Source of the DNA: UBA699 sp050261915
GTDB lineage: Bacteria > Bacillota > Clostridia > Clostridiales > Clostridiaceae
DNA: 64,000 nucleotides
Reading direction: 5' to 3'
NCBI GenBank assembly: GCA_050261915.1
Contig: JBLNDT010000011.1
Span: forward strand, 1-64,000
This document shows positions 45,684 to 54,112 of this stretch, one piece after another (within the stretch, counting starts at the first letter, position 1; each line of letters begins with the position of its first letter). Made by a program: the position numbers and the translations under genes. The notes beneath the pieces were generated by a model. The model saw only the letters and a list, made by a program, of their open reading frames with translations, was not told where the DNA came from and made no database searches.

Positions 45684-46334
45684 CTAATTTTTTTGCGGCT
45701 TCTTTTTTGCAAAAGCCAATATTCCACCAAGTGCAACTGAAAGGAATGCTGCCGCTATTACCCTGTATTCTGCAGGAAGCAGGAACACAGCTGTATGAGC
45801 AGGTATCCAGAAAAAAGGAATTGTTTTTAATACAACAAAGGAATAAAACCCATTCCAATCAATTCTTCTTACTAGTTTTAATATGTTTATATTTTGTTCA
45901 CCTTCATATTTCATGTCTATAAAGGTGTCTGTAAACCTATGAAAACACATCATTGCAGGTCCAAAGCTTAAATTCATTATTGCACTTGTAAAAAATGCTC
46001 CTAAGAATTTTACACCCTTCCCAGGTAATAGCCCCTGATTTGTAGCTGCCGCTACCCCTCCTGAGAATATTCCAAAGGTAAGCACTATAGCCATGCCTAA
46101 AAATCCCCAAATCAACGCCCTGTAAAACCACCCTTTAGGTACTGTCCAATTTGAAGTTATTATCCTAATAGCCAGCAGTTCTCCCATGGTTGCCAGAATA
46201 AAAAACTTAACAAAACCCGCCATATAAGGATGCTGAGTTGTAAAAACAACAAAAACCGCATGGCTTGCAGGAACTATAAGTATGGCTGCGATTAAGGCAA
46301 TGCCAAGCCCCCACAAAATATCTCCCTTTTTCAA
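45684..46334 (-). CDS. Mpv17/PMP22-like integral membrane protein
   Basis: The TTG at 46334 lies 6 bases after AGGAGGGG and gives 216 residues. About five hydrophobic segments are visible. The C-terminal TIPFFWIPAHTAVFLLP followed by EYRVIAAAFLSVALGGILAF resembles the end of the Mpv17/PMP22 family, better known from peroxisomal and mitochondrial membranes; this assignment is from memory of the pattern. It ends 10 bases before buk. A role in moving short-chain acids or related metabolites is possible but not shown. Confidence 0.6.
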   Translation of the reverse strand: MKKGDILWGLGIALIAAILIVPASHAVFVVFTTQHPYMAGFVKFFILATMGELLAIRIITSNWTVPKGWFYRALIWGFLGMAIVLTFGIFSGGVAAATNQGLLPGKGVKFLGAFFTSAIMNLSFGPAMMCFHRFTDTFIDMKYEGEQNINILKLVRRIDWNGFYSFVVLKTIPFFWIPAHTAVFLLPAEYRVIAAAFLSVALGGILAFAKKKPQKN

Positions 46335-46376
46335 AAAAACCCCTCCTAAATTTAAATTACTCTTACAATAGTGTAA

Positions 46377-46391
46377 GCAAATCTCATGCCA
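46377..46391 (-). promoter_or_regulatory. Sigma-54 (-24/-12) promoter of the Mpv17-like/buk operon
   Basis: On the minus strand the sequence TGGCATGAGATTTGC matches the TGGCAYG-N4-TTGC consensus at every defined position. The predicted start of transcription, about 12 bases downstream, leaves a leader of some 30 bases to the TTG of the first gene. A sigma-54 activator gene is divergently oriented next to it. Confidence 0.85.
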
Positions 46392-46447
46392 TATAACCAC
46401 CGCTCTAAAATTGTTTATTTTCGTGGAAAAATATCAATTTATAGGTT

Positions 46448-46483
46448 AATAGGGTTGTTTGGTGTATCCCAATCAACCCTATT
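46448..46483. promoter_or_regulatory. Palindromic upstream activator site, probable
   Basis: The inverted repeat AATAGGGTTGTTT / AATCAACCCTATT (12 of 13 pair) has a 10-base spacer. It lies about 60-95 bases upstream of the -24 element, the usual range for an enhancer site. It also sits just before TATAAT at 46490-46495, the likely -10 of the activator gene, so the activator may repress itself. Confidence 0.7.
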
Positions 46484-46525
46484 GTATGTTATAATTAAGT
46501 AATATTATACAAAGAGGAGATATAT

Positions 46526-48565
46526 ATGAAAAAGAATATTGCACTTATCAATTACGATTCTAAATCAGCAGAAATTTATAGCGACCAGATTAAAAGCGTC
46601 TTTTCGAACAATATAGCTGTTAAGAAATACTGCGTCAACACAGAGGAGATCAAGACCAATATAGCTGCGGACTTAGTTTTGGTTCAGTACAATGACGGAT
46701 TTGAAGATATTAAAAAATATATTCAGGAAGATGCGGAGATAATGTTTTGCAACAGAACCATATCTAAAGCAGGGTTTAATAAAATACAGAGTATTCCTGA
46801 AGGTACAGAGGTTTTTGTTCTTGACGAAACATTAGATATGGCAAAAAATATTATCTCTATCATATATGAAAATGGAATTAGAAACCTAAACCTCACTGCG
46901 GCATGTCCTAAATCAAATATAAATTATAAGAAAAAAACAGTAATAATTTTGGGGGAATCAACATACGTTCCAAAGGATGCAAAAAAAATTATAAATATAG
47001 GAAGCAGCCTTTTAGACATCAGCACCTTAATTGGGATTGCCTTCAGGCTTGACCTGGATCATATAATCTGCAACAAGGATATCCAAAAAAGCTACAGCGA
47101 AGTAATACCTTCAAATTTAGGATTAGCAGAAATACTTGCCAAAGTTAACAGCTCCCAAGGTATGCTGAATGTACTTTTAGATGCAATAGAAGACGGTGTT
47201 ATAAACCTTAATACTAAAGGAAAGATAATTTCATATAATGATAAGGCTGAAAAAATTCTTGGTATAAATAGAAATTCAACCTTTTCAGATAACATAATTG
47301 AAAAGTATCCTGATATCCCTTTTAAACCAGTATTGAAAACAAGAGAGCCTATAAAGGATAAGCTGATAAAAATAAATGGAAATGATTTTATTATATCCGT
47401 CAACCCAATTATAAATTCCGGAAAACTTTATGGAGCCATTGCCATAATGAAGAACTTCAGCGAAGCAGAATTGAAACAGCATAAATTTAGAACCCAGATA
47501 ATAGGGAAAGGTCATAGAGCAAAATATGATTTTAAAGATATAATCGGCAATAGTGAAGAAATATCAAAGTGCAGAAAAAAGGCAGAAAGAATGGCTGATT
47601 CAAATTCCACAGTACTTATTACAGGGGAAAGCGGAACTGGGAAGGAGCTTTTTGCTCAGGCTATTCACAATAATTCCGAAAGAAAGGATTATCAGTTTGT
47701 AGTAATAAATTGTGGTGCTCTTCCCGAATCACTACTCGAAAGCGAACTTTTCGGTTATGATGAAGGTTCCTTTACCGGAGCCAGAAAAGGTGGTAAACAG
47801 GGACTTTTTGAACTTGCCCACAAAGGAACACTATTTTTTGATGAAATAGGAGAAATGCCATTATCTCTTCAGTCTAGACTCCTAAGAGTACTACAGGAAA
47901 GAGAAGTTATGAGAATCGGCGGGGATATGCTTATAAGCATCGATGTCAGATTAATTGCTGCAACTAATAGAAATTTAAAGGAAATGGTTGAAAAAGGCAG
48001 TTTCAGAGAAGATTTGTTTTACAGGCTTAACGTTTTAAGCTTAAAGGTTCCTTCCTTAAACTCTAGGAAAGAAGATATACTGCCTATAATGAATAAGCTT
48101 AAATCAGATTTTAATGGAAACTTTACCCTTACAGATAGTGCAGAAAATGCATTGATTAAGCATAACTGGAAGGGTAATGTTAGGGAACTTAAAAATTATG
48201 TGGAATACCTTACAAACCTTGGAATAAGTACAGTAGGTCCTGAAGATCTTCCATTTTATGATGAAGATTTTGCAGAAATTCATAAAGACAGCAATATAGA
48301 TATCCTTTATGAAGTTGCAGGAAAAAAACTAGAATCTCACATATTAGTTCTTAAAAAACTAGAGAGGGCTTATAATCAAAACAAAAGAATTGGGAGACGC
48401 AGCATATCAGCGGAGTTTGAAAAAGAAAATATTTTTATTAGCGAGCAGGAAATAAGATCTATTCTTTTAAACCTTGAAAAATGCGGCCTTGTTAATATTT
48501 TACAAGGAAGAAGTGGAACAGTTATCACTGAAGCCGGAAAAATCCTTCTCGAAAAACATAAATAA
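46526..48565 (+). CDS. Sigma-54-dependent transcriptional activator with PAS domain
   Basis: The 679-residue protein has an N-terminal region of about 210 residues with a PrpR-like layout, a PAS domain (about 215-320, LLDAIEDGVINLNTKGKIISYND), and an AAA+ domain (about 345-575). The latter has Walker A GESGTGKE (about 368), GSFTGA in the sigma-54 loop (about 413) and Walker B TLFFDEIGEM. The C-terminus lacks a Fis-type helix-turn-helix; the last about 90 residues instead look like a winged helix. GAGGAG precedes the ATG. It is divergent from the sigma-54 promoter of the buk operon, its probable target. Confidence 0.88.
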   Translation: MKKNIALINYDSKSAEIYSDQIKSVFSNNIAVKKYCVNTEEIKTNIAADLVLVQYNDGFEDIKKYIQEDAEIMFCNRTISKAGFNKIQSIPEGTEVFVLDETLDMAKNIISIIYENGIRNLNLTAACPKSNINYKKKTVIILGESTYVPKDAKKIINIGSSLLDISTLIGIAFRLDLDHIICNKDIQKSYSEVIPSNLGLAEILAKVNSSQGMLNVLLDAIEDGVINLNTKGKIISYNDKAEKILGINRNSTFSDNIIEKYPDIPFKPVLKTREPIKDKLIKINGNDFIISVNPIINSGKLYGAIAIMKNFSEAELKQHKFRTQIIGKGHRAKYDFKDIIGNSEEISKCRKKAERMADSNSTVLITGESGTGKELFAQAIHNNSERKDYQFVVINCGALPESLLESELFGYDEGSFTGARKGGKQGLFELAHKGTLFFDEIGEMPLSLQSRLLRVLQEREVMRIGGDMLISIDVRLIAATNRNLKEMVEKGSFREDLFYRLNVLSLKVPSLNSRKEDILPIMNKLKSDFNGNFTLTDSAENALIKHNWKGNVRELKNYVEYLTNLGISTVGPEDLPFYDEDFAEIHKDSNIDILYEVAGKKLESHILVLKKLERAYNQNKRIGRRSISAEFEKENIFISEQEIRSILLNLEKCGLVNILQGRSGTVITEAGKILLEKHK

Positions 48566-48583
48566 AGCATATGGGGTGATGAT

Positions 48584-49486
48584 ATGAATTATTTAATAAT
48601 TGGCACCGGAGGAGTTGGTGGCGCTTTAGGCGGGTTCCTCGCTTCAAGTGGCCATAATGTTGATTTTATAGCCCATGGAAAAACCTTGGATGAACTTAAA
48701 AATAAAGGTTTGAAAATAAAATCAGGAATAAAAGGTGAAATCTTTATTCCAAATGTAAATGCTTATTCAATTGAGGGTTATGATAATACTGCAGATGTTA
48801 TTTTTATTTGTGTAAAATATTATTCCATAAAAGGCATAATTTCCCTGCTTAAAAAGGCTTCTGATAAAAGCGTAATAATTCCTTTGCTGAATGGTTACGG
48901 TATAGGTGAGAAGCTAAGACAAGAAACAAATATGAATAATATTATCGACGGGTGTATTTATATATCTTCATATGTTGAAGCTCCAGGTTCAATAGTTCAG
49001 CTTGGAAGTTTATTTAAGCTTGTTTTTGGAGCAGTAAATGGTAATTATGAAAGCCTTGATATTATTAAAAATGACCTGCTAAACTCTGGTGTTGAAGCAA
49101 TAATTTCAAATAACATAGAACAGGACTTATTTAAGAAATTTTCTTTTGTATCCTCCTGTGCTGCCTGCGGCGCATATTACGATGCAGCTGCAGGTTTAAT
49201 TCAAAGCGAAGAAAAATATAAAAACACCTTTATTGAACTCTGCAGAGAAATTGATGCTATAGGAAAAAAACTTAATTTTAAATTCTATCCAGATTTAACT
49301 GAAGTTAATTTAAAAACCCTTTATACTTTGCCTAAGGATGCAACTTCCTCCCTTTACAAGGATATTAAATCTGGCCAAAGAAGTGAGGTAGACAGCTTGA
49401 TTTTTAAAGTTGTAAGTTTAGGAGAAGAGCTTGGAGTTGAAACCCCAACATACAAAATCATAGCAGATCATTTTGGTTATAAATAA
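48584..49486 (+). CDS. Ketopantoate reductase family protein (PanE/ApbA)
   Basis: The 300-residue protein has the NAD(P)-binding GTGGVGGALGGFLASSGH at the start, the conserved LLNGYGIGEKL with the ligand Asn, KKFSFVSSCAACGAYYDAAAG (Lys) and DATSSLYKDIKSGQRSEVDSL, as in ApbA/PanE enzymes. It may be true 2-dehydropantoate reductase or act on a related 2-keto acid. It begins 18 bases after the sigma-54 activator on the same strand, so they are probably co-transcribed. Confidence 0.85.
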   Translation: MNYLIIGTGGVGGALGGFLASSGHNVDFIAHGKTLDELKNKGLKIKSGIKGEIFIPNVNAYSIEGYDNTADVIFICVKYYSIKGIISLLKKASDKSVIIPLLNGYGIGEKLRQETNMNNIIDGCIYISSYVEAPGSIVQLGSLFKLVFGAVNGNYESLDIIKNDLLNSGVEAIISNNIEQDLFKKFSFVSSCAACGAYYDAAAGLIQSEEKYKNTFIELCREIDAIGKKLNFKFYPDLTEVNLKTLYTLPKDATSSLYKDIKSGQRSEVDSLIFKVVSLGEELGVETPTYKIIADHFGYK

Positions 49487-49561
49487 AATTAATTATGTAC
49501 AGTTAAAAACTATATGTTATCATCATAATATATTAGTTTTATTATAGATTGGAGCAATATT

Positions 49562-50545
49562 ATGCATATACCAGATAACTATTTAAGCCCTTCTACATGT
49601 GTAGTTATGGCTGGAATAATGGTGCCAGTATGGAAAAGTGCTGCTGATAAAACAAATTTGGAGCTTTCTAGAAAGAAGATCCCTCTCCTTGGAATTTGCT
49701 CAGCATTTTCATTTATTATAATGATGTTTAATATACCCCTTCCCGGAGGCACCTCAGGGCATGCTATAGGTTCTGTTTTAGCAGCAATTCTTCTTGGTCC
49801 TAGCGGTGCTGTAGTTTCAATAACCATTGCATTAGCAATTCAGGCATTATTTTTTGGTGATGGAGGTATTTTAGCTTTTGGTGCAAACTGCTTTAATATG
49901 GCTTTCATAATGCCTTTTACAGGATATTATATATATAAATTTATTTCTGGATTGTTCAAAGAAACAAAAGGTGAATATATAGGCTCTTTTATTGCAGGGT
50001 ATGCAGGAATGAACTTAGCTGCTTTAATGGCTGCTATAGAATTTGGTATTCAACCCCTATTATTTAGAGATGCAGCAGGACTTCCAATGTACTGCCCTTA
50101 TGGATTAAGTATAACTATCCCGGCTATGCTGCTGCCTCACCTTCTTGTGGTGGGATTTGTTGAAGGATTGGTAACAGCTGCAGTATTTGGATATGTGCGT
50201 AAAGTTTCTAAGAATTCAATATACCAGGGTAAAGATATCAAATTAAAACCCTTGTATGTTTTATTGTTTGTACTTATCGTTCTTGTACCTATAGGACTTT
50301 TTGCCCCAGGAACCGCTTTTGGAGAATGGGACTCAGATGAAATTAATAGTTTAATTGGATATATTCCAAAGGGAATAAAAGATGGATTTCATTTTAATTC
50401 TTTATTTAAAGACTACTCCATACATGGTATTTTGCCCTATGCAGCATATATTTTATCTGGAATAATTGGGATTATACTAATCATTACTGTAATAAGGCTA
50501 TTGTTTATTAAAAAAAATAAAAATGAAAAGTCCATTATTGACTAG
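49562..50545 (+). CDS. larMN: Nickel ECF transporter substrate component, fused M and N
   Basis: The 327-residue membrane protein starts MHIPDNYLSP; the His at position 2 and the following residues are the CbiM/NikM metal site. The CbiM core with many helices covers about 1-215. The last about 100 residues, with the PIGLFAPGTAFGEW loop and one more helix, correspond to CbiN/NikN, so M and N are fused. Position in front of larC-larE-larB argues for Ni2+ rather than Co2+. GGAGCAAT lies before the ATG. It heads a tight six-gene operon. Confidence 0.88.
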   Translation: MHIPDNYLSPSTCVVMAGIMVPVWKSAADKTNLELSRKKIPLLGICSAFSFIIMMFNIPLPGGTSGHAIGSVLAAILLGPSGAVVSITIALAIQALFFGDGGILAFGANCFNMAFIMPFTGYYIYKFISGLFKETKGEYIGSFIAGYAGMNLAALMAAIEFGIQPLLFRDAAGLPMYCPYGLSITIPAMLLPHLLVVGFVEGLVTAAVFGYVRKVSKNSIYQGKDIKLKPLYVLLFVLIVLVPIGLFAPGTAFGEWDSDEINSLIGYIPKGIKDGFHFNSLFKDYSIHGILPYAAYILSGIIGIILIITVIRLLFIKKNKNEKSIID

Positions 50546-50562
50546 GGGGAGCAGGTGAAATT

Positions 50563-51378
50563 GTGGCAGCAGATTGGCTTCTAAAGAAAGATGACCCAAT
50601 AAAAACAATCAGTAAAGATGGCTTTATTGATAAAAGCATCCTTGGAATACTCGGAATACTCGGAAGGATAAAAAAACTTGGAACCTTCAGCAATAAAAAG
50701 ATATATAAAATTAATGGCACTTTAAAGCTTCTTTTCACATTAATAAACATTGTTTTCCTTTCATTATCAAGAAGTTTTATATTTGTATCCATATATGATT
50801 TAGCAGTAATAATATCATTATTTCTTTTAGAAAAAGATGATAGAAAGAGCATTGCTGTAATAAGCAGCATTATTCCTTTGCTTACAGTTTTTATGCTTAT
50901 CCCCTCATTTATTTATGGGAATATTCATAACAGCATTTTAATTATAATGAAAATTACAGGTACTATACTATCAGTTAACATCTTATCTTATACAACTAAA
51001 TGGAATTACATAACAAAATCATTAAAGTTTCTTTTCATACCTGATCTATTTATATGGATTATGGATATAACCATAAAGTATATAGTAATACTCGGTGAAC
51101 ATTCTATAAACTTATTGTATGCATTAAAACTTAGATCAGTTGGCAAAAATGATAAAAAATACAATAACCTTTCTGTAATAATAGGCAACCTTTTTTTAAG
51201 TTCCAAGGACATGGGTGAGGAAATGTTTGCTGCAATGGCATGCAGGGGTTTTACCGGCGAATATACTAGTATTTCAAAGTTGAAATTTGATAAAATAGAT
51301 GCATTATATACTGTGTTAAATCTACTTGTGCCAATACTTTGTATATGGCTGAATATAAATAAAGGGGGCATACTATGA
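50563..51378 (+). CDS. larQ: Nickel ECF transporter transmembrane component
   Basis: The 271-residue protein of the CbiQ/EcfT family starts at a GTG behind GAGCAGGTG. About five membrane helices are visible. The coupling motif that contacts the ATPase reads AMACRGFTGEY near residue 225, and an ALKLRSVGK-type segment precedes it. It connects the metal-binding MN protein with the ATPase. It overlaps the ATPase gene by 4 bases. Confidence 0.88.
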   Translation: MAADWLLKKDDPIKTISKDGFIDKSILGILGILGRIKKLGTFSNKKIYKINGTLKLLFTLINIVFLSLSRSFIFVSIYDLAVIISLFLLEKDDRKSIAVISSIIPLLTVFMLIPSFIYGNIHNSILIIMKITGTILSVNILSYTTKWNYITKSLKFLFIPDLFIWIMDITIKYIVILGEHSINLLYALKLRSVGKNDKKYNNLSVIIGNLFLSSKDMGEEMFAAMACRGFTGEYTSISKLKFDKIDALYTVLNLLVPILCIWLNINKGGIL

Positions 51379-52100
51379 TACAAACGAAAAACATTCATTT
51401 TAGTTATAAAGACAGATATGCTCTAAAAAATGTAAGTATAAATATTGATGAAGGTGAATCAATTGCTTTAATAGGCCCTAACGGCAGCGGAAAATCCACT
51501 TTTTTAAAACTTCTTAATGGAATAGTATTTCCTAGCAGCGGTTCCTATTATTTTAATAATGAGGAAATTACTGAAAAGAAACTAGATAAAAATTTATTTT
51601 CAAAGGACTTCCATAGAAAAATAGGATTTGTATTTCAAAATTCCGATACACAGCTTTTCTGTTCCACAGTTTATGAAGAAGTTGCCTTTGGACCAAGACA
51701 GATGGGTTTATCTGATGAAGAAGTTAATAAAAGAGTTTACTGTTGTCTAGAGATGCTTAATATTGAAAAGCTTAAACATGAACCTCCATACAATTTAAGC
51801 TTTGGAGAAAAAAAAAGAGTTGCCATAGCTTCTGTACTTTCCATGAACCCTGAGGTTATTGCTCTTGATGAACCTATGAACGGCATTGACCCTAAGGGTA
51901 AAAACTTTCTAAGAGAACTTTTTATAGAGTTGAATAAAGCTGGGAAAACCATAATTTGTTCCACCCATGATTTTGAATATGTAGATGGAGTTTTTGAAAG
52001 AGCAGTGGTTTTTTCAGAGGGACATACTATAATAAGAGATGATGATTATACTAAAGTTATCGATGATGATAATTTTCTAATTGAAAATAATATTAAATAG
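51375..52100 (+). CDS. larO: Nickel ECF transporter ATPase
   Basis: The 241-residue ABC ATPase of the CbiO type has Walker A GPNGSGKST (about 37), Q-loop VFQNSDTQLF, signature NLSFGEKKRVAIASVL (about 137), Walker B EVIALDEPMNGID and the H-loop CSTHDFEY. It powers metal uptake with the M/N and Q components. The start overlaps larQ by 4 bases and the ribosome site is AAGGGGG. Confidence 0.93.
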   Translation: MIQTKNIHFSYKDRYALKNVSINIDEGESIALIGPNGSGKSTFLKLLNGIVFPSSGSYYFNNEEITEKKLDKNLFSKDFHRKIGFVFQNSDTQLFCSTVYEEVAFGPRQMGLSDEEVNKRVYCCLEMLNIEKLKHEPPYNLSFGEKKRVAIASVLSMNPEVIALDEPMNGIDPKGKNFLRELFIELNKAGKTIICSTHDFEYVDGVFERAVVFSEGHTIIRDDDYTKVIDDDNFLIENNIK

Positions 52101-52115
52101 ATGGGAGAGATTAAT

Positions 52116-53312
52116 TTGAAAATACTATATTATGATTGTTTTTCAGGTATAAGCGGAGATATGAACCTTGGAGCAATGCTGGATATGGGAGTTGATGAAG
52201 GTTATCTTGTTAGTGAGCTCTCCAAATTAAACATAGATCATGAATTTGAAATTAAAACATGTAAAGATCAAAGAAAGGGAATTAAAGGCACAAAGGTGGA
52301 TGTTGTTGTTAAACATCATCACCATGAGCATACTCACCACCATCACAGAAATTTAAAGGATATTGAAAATATAATTAATTTAAGTGCTCTAAATGACAAT
52401 GTAAAAAATTTAAGCCTTAATATGTTTAATAAAATAGCTGAAGCTGAGGGAAAGGTACACGGAAAATCCATATATGAAGTACATTTTCATGAGGTTGGAG
52501 CAATAGATTCAATTATTGATATTACAGGAGCTGCCATATGCCTAGACTTTCTAAAGGTTGATAAAATAATGTGTTCCTCTGTAGAACTTGGTGGAGGCTT
52601 TGTCAAATGTGCTCATGGTTTGATTCCTGTTCCTGCTCCAGCTACTGTGGAGATATTAAAAGGAATACCTGTTAAATCGGGTATAGTGCCTTTTGAAACC
52701 ACAACCCCTACAGGTGCTGCTATACTTGCATCTAATGTTAATGAGTTTTCAGATATGAAGGATTTTATTATAGAAAAGACTGGTTATGGTGTTGGAAACC
52801 GGGATACTGACATTCCTAATGTGCTAAGAGTATATATTGGTAAAAAAAAACCTGAATCAATAGATAAAGATCAAGTTTGGCTTTTAGAGTGTAATATTGA
52901 TGATATGAACCCAGAATTATTGGAATATATTACTGAAAAAATTTTTAATGAAGGAGCTCTTGATGTATATAAAATACCAATATTAATGAAAAAAGAAAGA
53001 CTTGGAATAATATATTCTGTATTATGCCAGGAAGAACAAAAGGAAATTCTAAAAGATATTATATTTACAGAAACAAGCACCTTGGGAATAAGAGAGCAGC
53101 TATTTAAAAGAACAATTCTAACAAGAGAATTTGAAAATGTTGATACATGCTTTGGTAAAGCAAAAATTAAAAAAGCGTACTATAAGGGTGAGCTGATTAA
53201 ATCAAAACCTGAATATGAGGATTGCAAAAGTCTTGCTGCCTTAAACAAAGTTCCAATTAAAAACATATATGATGAAATCATTAGAAATATGAGGTCTGAA
53301 GATGGAAAATAA
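52116..53312 (+). CDS. larC: Nickel-pincer cofactor nickel insertase LarC
   Basis: The TTG at 52116 is preceded by GGGAGAG and gives 398 residues; an in-frame ATG at 52101 overlaps that site. The family start KILYYDCFSGISGDMNLGAMLDMG is intact. A His-rich loop (HHHHEHTHHHH, about residues 67-77) fits metal binding. Blocks IYEVHFHEVGAIDSIIDI, TTPTGAAIL and CNIDDMNPE follow. It inserts Ni into the pincer cofactor with CTP. The gene is a single frame here, not split into larC1/C2 by a frameshift as in Lactiplantibacillus plantarum. Confidence 0.93.
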   Translation: MKILYYDCFSGISGDMNLGAMLDMGVDEGYLVSELSKLNIDHEFEIKTCKDQRKGIKGTKVDVVVKHHHHEHTHHHHRNLKDIENIINLSALNDNVKNLSLNMFNKIAEAEGKVHGKSIYEVHFHEVGAIDSIIDITGAAICLDFLKVDKIMCSSVELGGGFVKCAHGLIPVPAPATVEILKGIPVKSGIVPFETTTPTGAAILASNVNEFSDMKDFIIEKTGYGVGNRDTDIPNVLRVYIGKKKPESIDKDQVWLLECNIDDMNPELLEYITEKIFNEGALDVYKIPILMKKERLGIIYSVLCQEEQKEILKDIIFTETSTLGIREQLFKRTILTREFENVDTCFGKAKIKKAYYKGELIKSKPEYEDCKSLAALNKVPIKNIYDEIIRNMRSEDGK

Positions 53313-54111
53313 GAATTATTTAAACCTTATTAAATATTTAAAGGAACTTGATTCTGTGCTGGTTGCTTTTTCTGGTGGAGTTGATAGCACCTTTCTTCTT
53401 AAAGCTGCAAAGGATGCCTTAAATGATAAAGCTGCTGCCATAACAATTGCCTGCCCTTACATACCTAAATGGGAAATTGAAGAAGCAAAGAAACTTGCAA
53501 AGATTATAGGAATACGGCATGAACTAATTGAAGTTGCTGATATAATTGAGGAAATAAGATTTAATCCAAAGGACAGGTGCTACCTTTGTAAAAAAACCGT
53601 ATTTTCCCTTATTAAAGATTATGCAGATAAAAACAACTACAAGTATGTGGCTGATGGAACTAATGCAGATGATATAAATGACTACAGACCTGGTATTAGG
53701 GCATTGAAGGAGCTTAGTATAAAGAGCCCTCTGCTGGAAAATGGTTTTACTAAAAGTGATATAAGAAATCTATCAAAGGAACTAAGCCTTCAGACCTGGG
53801 ATAAACCTTCATATGCATGTCTCCTTTCAAGAATTCCATATGGAGCAGAGCTTAAAATTTCTGATTTTTCAAAGATAGAGTTATCAGAAAAATATCTTAT
53901 GGATAAAGGCTATAGAGCTGTCAGAGTTAGAGCCCATGGAGACCTGGCAAGAATTGAGGTACCTAGAGAAAACTTGGAGAGTTTATTTAACCTTGATTTA
54001 CTTGATGAAATATCATCAAAGTTGGAGGAATTTGGATTTAAGTATGTAACCTTGGATATTAAGGGATATAGAACTGGAAGTTTAAATATAGAATTGGAAA
54101 GTGGGATATAA
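53302..54111 (+). CDS. larE: Pincer cofactor sulfur transferase LarE
   Basis: The 269-residue PP-loop protein has SGGVDST (residues 24-30) for ATP binding and the SYACLLSRIPYG segment, whose Cys173 corresponds to the sulfur-donating Cys176 of L. plantarum LarE. It additionally has Cys93 and Cys96 (DRCYLC). LarE adenylates the pyridine biscarboxylate made by LarB and converts it to the bis-thioacid. The gene overlaps larC by 11 bases. Confidence 0.93.
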   Translation: MENKNYLNLIKYLKELDSVLVAFSGGVDSTFLLKAAKDALNDKAAAITIACPYIPKWEIEEAKKLAKIIGIRHELIEVADIIEEIRFNPKDRCYLCKKTVFSLIKDYADKNNYKYVADGTNADDINDYRPGIRALKELSIKSPLLENGFTKSDIRNLSKELSLQTWDKPSYACLLSRIPYGAELKISDFSKIELSEKYLMDKGYRAVRVRAHGDLARIEVPRENLESLFNLDLLDEISSKLEEFGFKYVTLDIKGYRTGSLNIELESGI

Positions 54112-54112
54112 T

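Noticed and set aside
48566..48583. Second sigma-54 promoter for the ketopantoate-reductase-family gene
   Set aside because: The 18-base gap has no -24/-12 pair; the gene is more likely co-transcribed with the activator.
52101..53312. Ribosomal frameshift in larC
   Set aside because: The frame is continuous from the N-terminal to the C-terminal LarC blocks, so no larC1/larC2 split is needed here.
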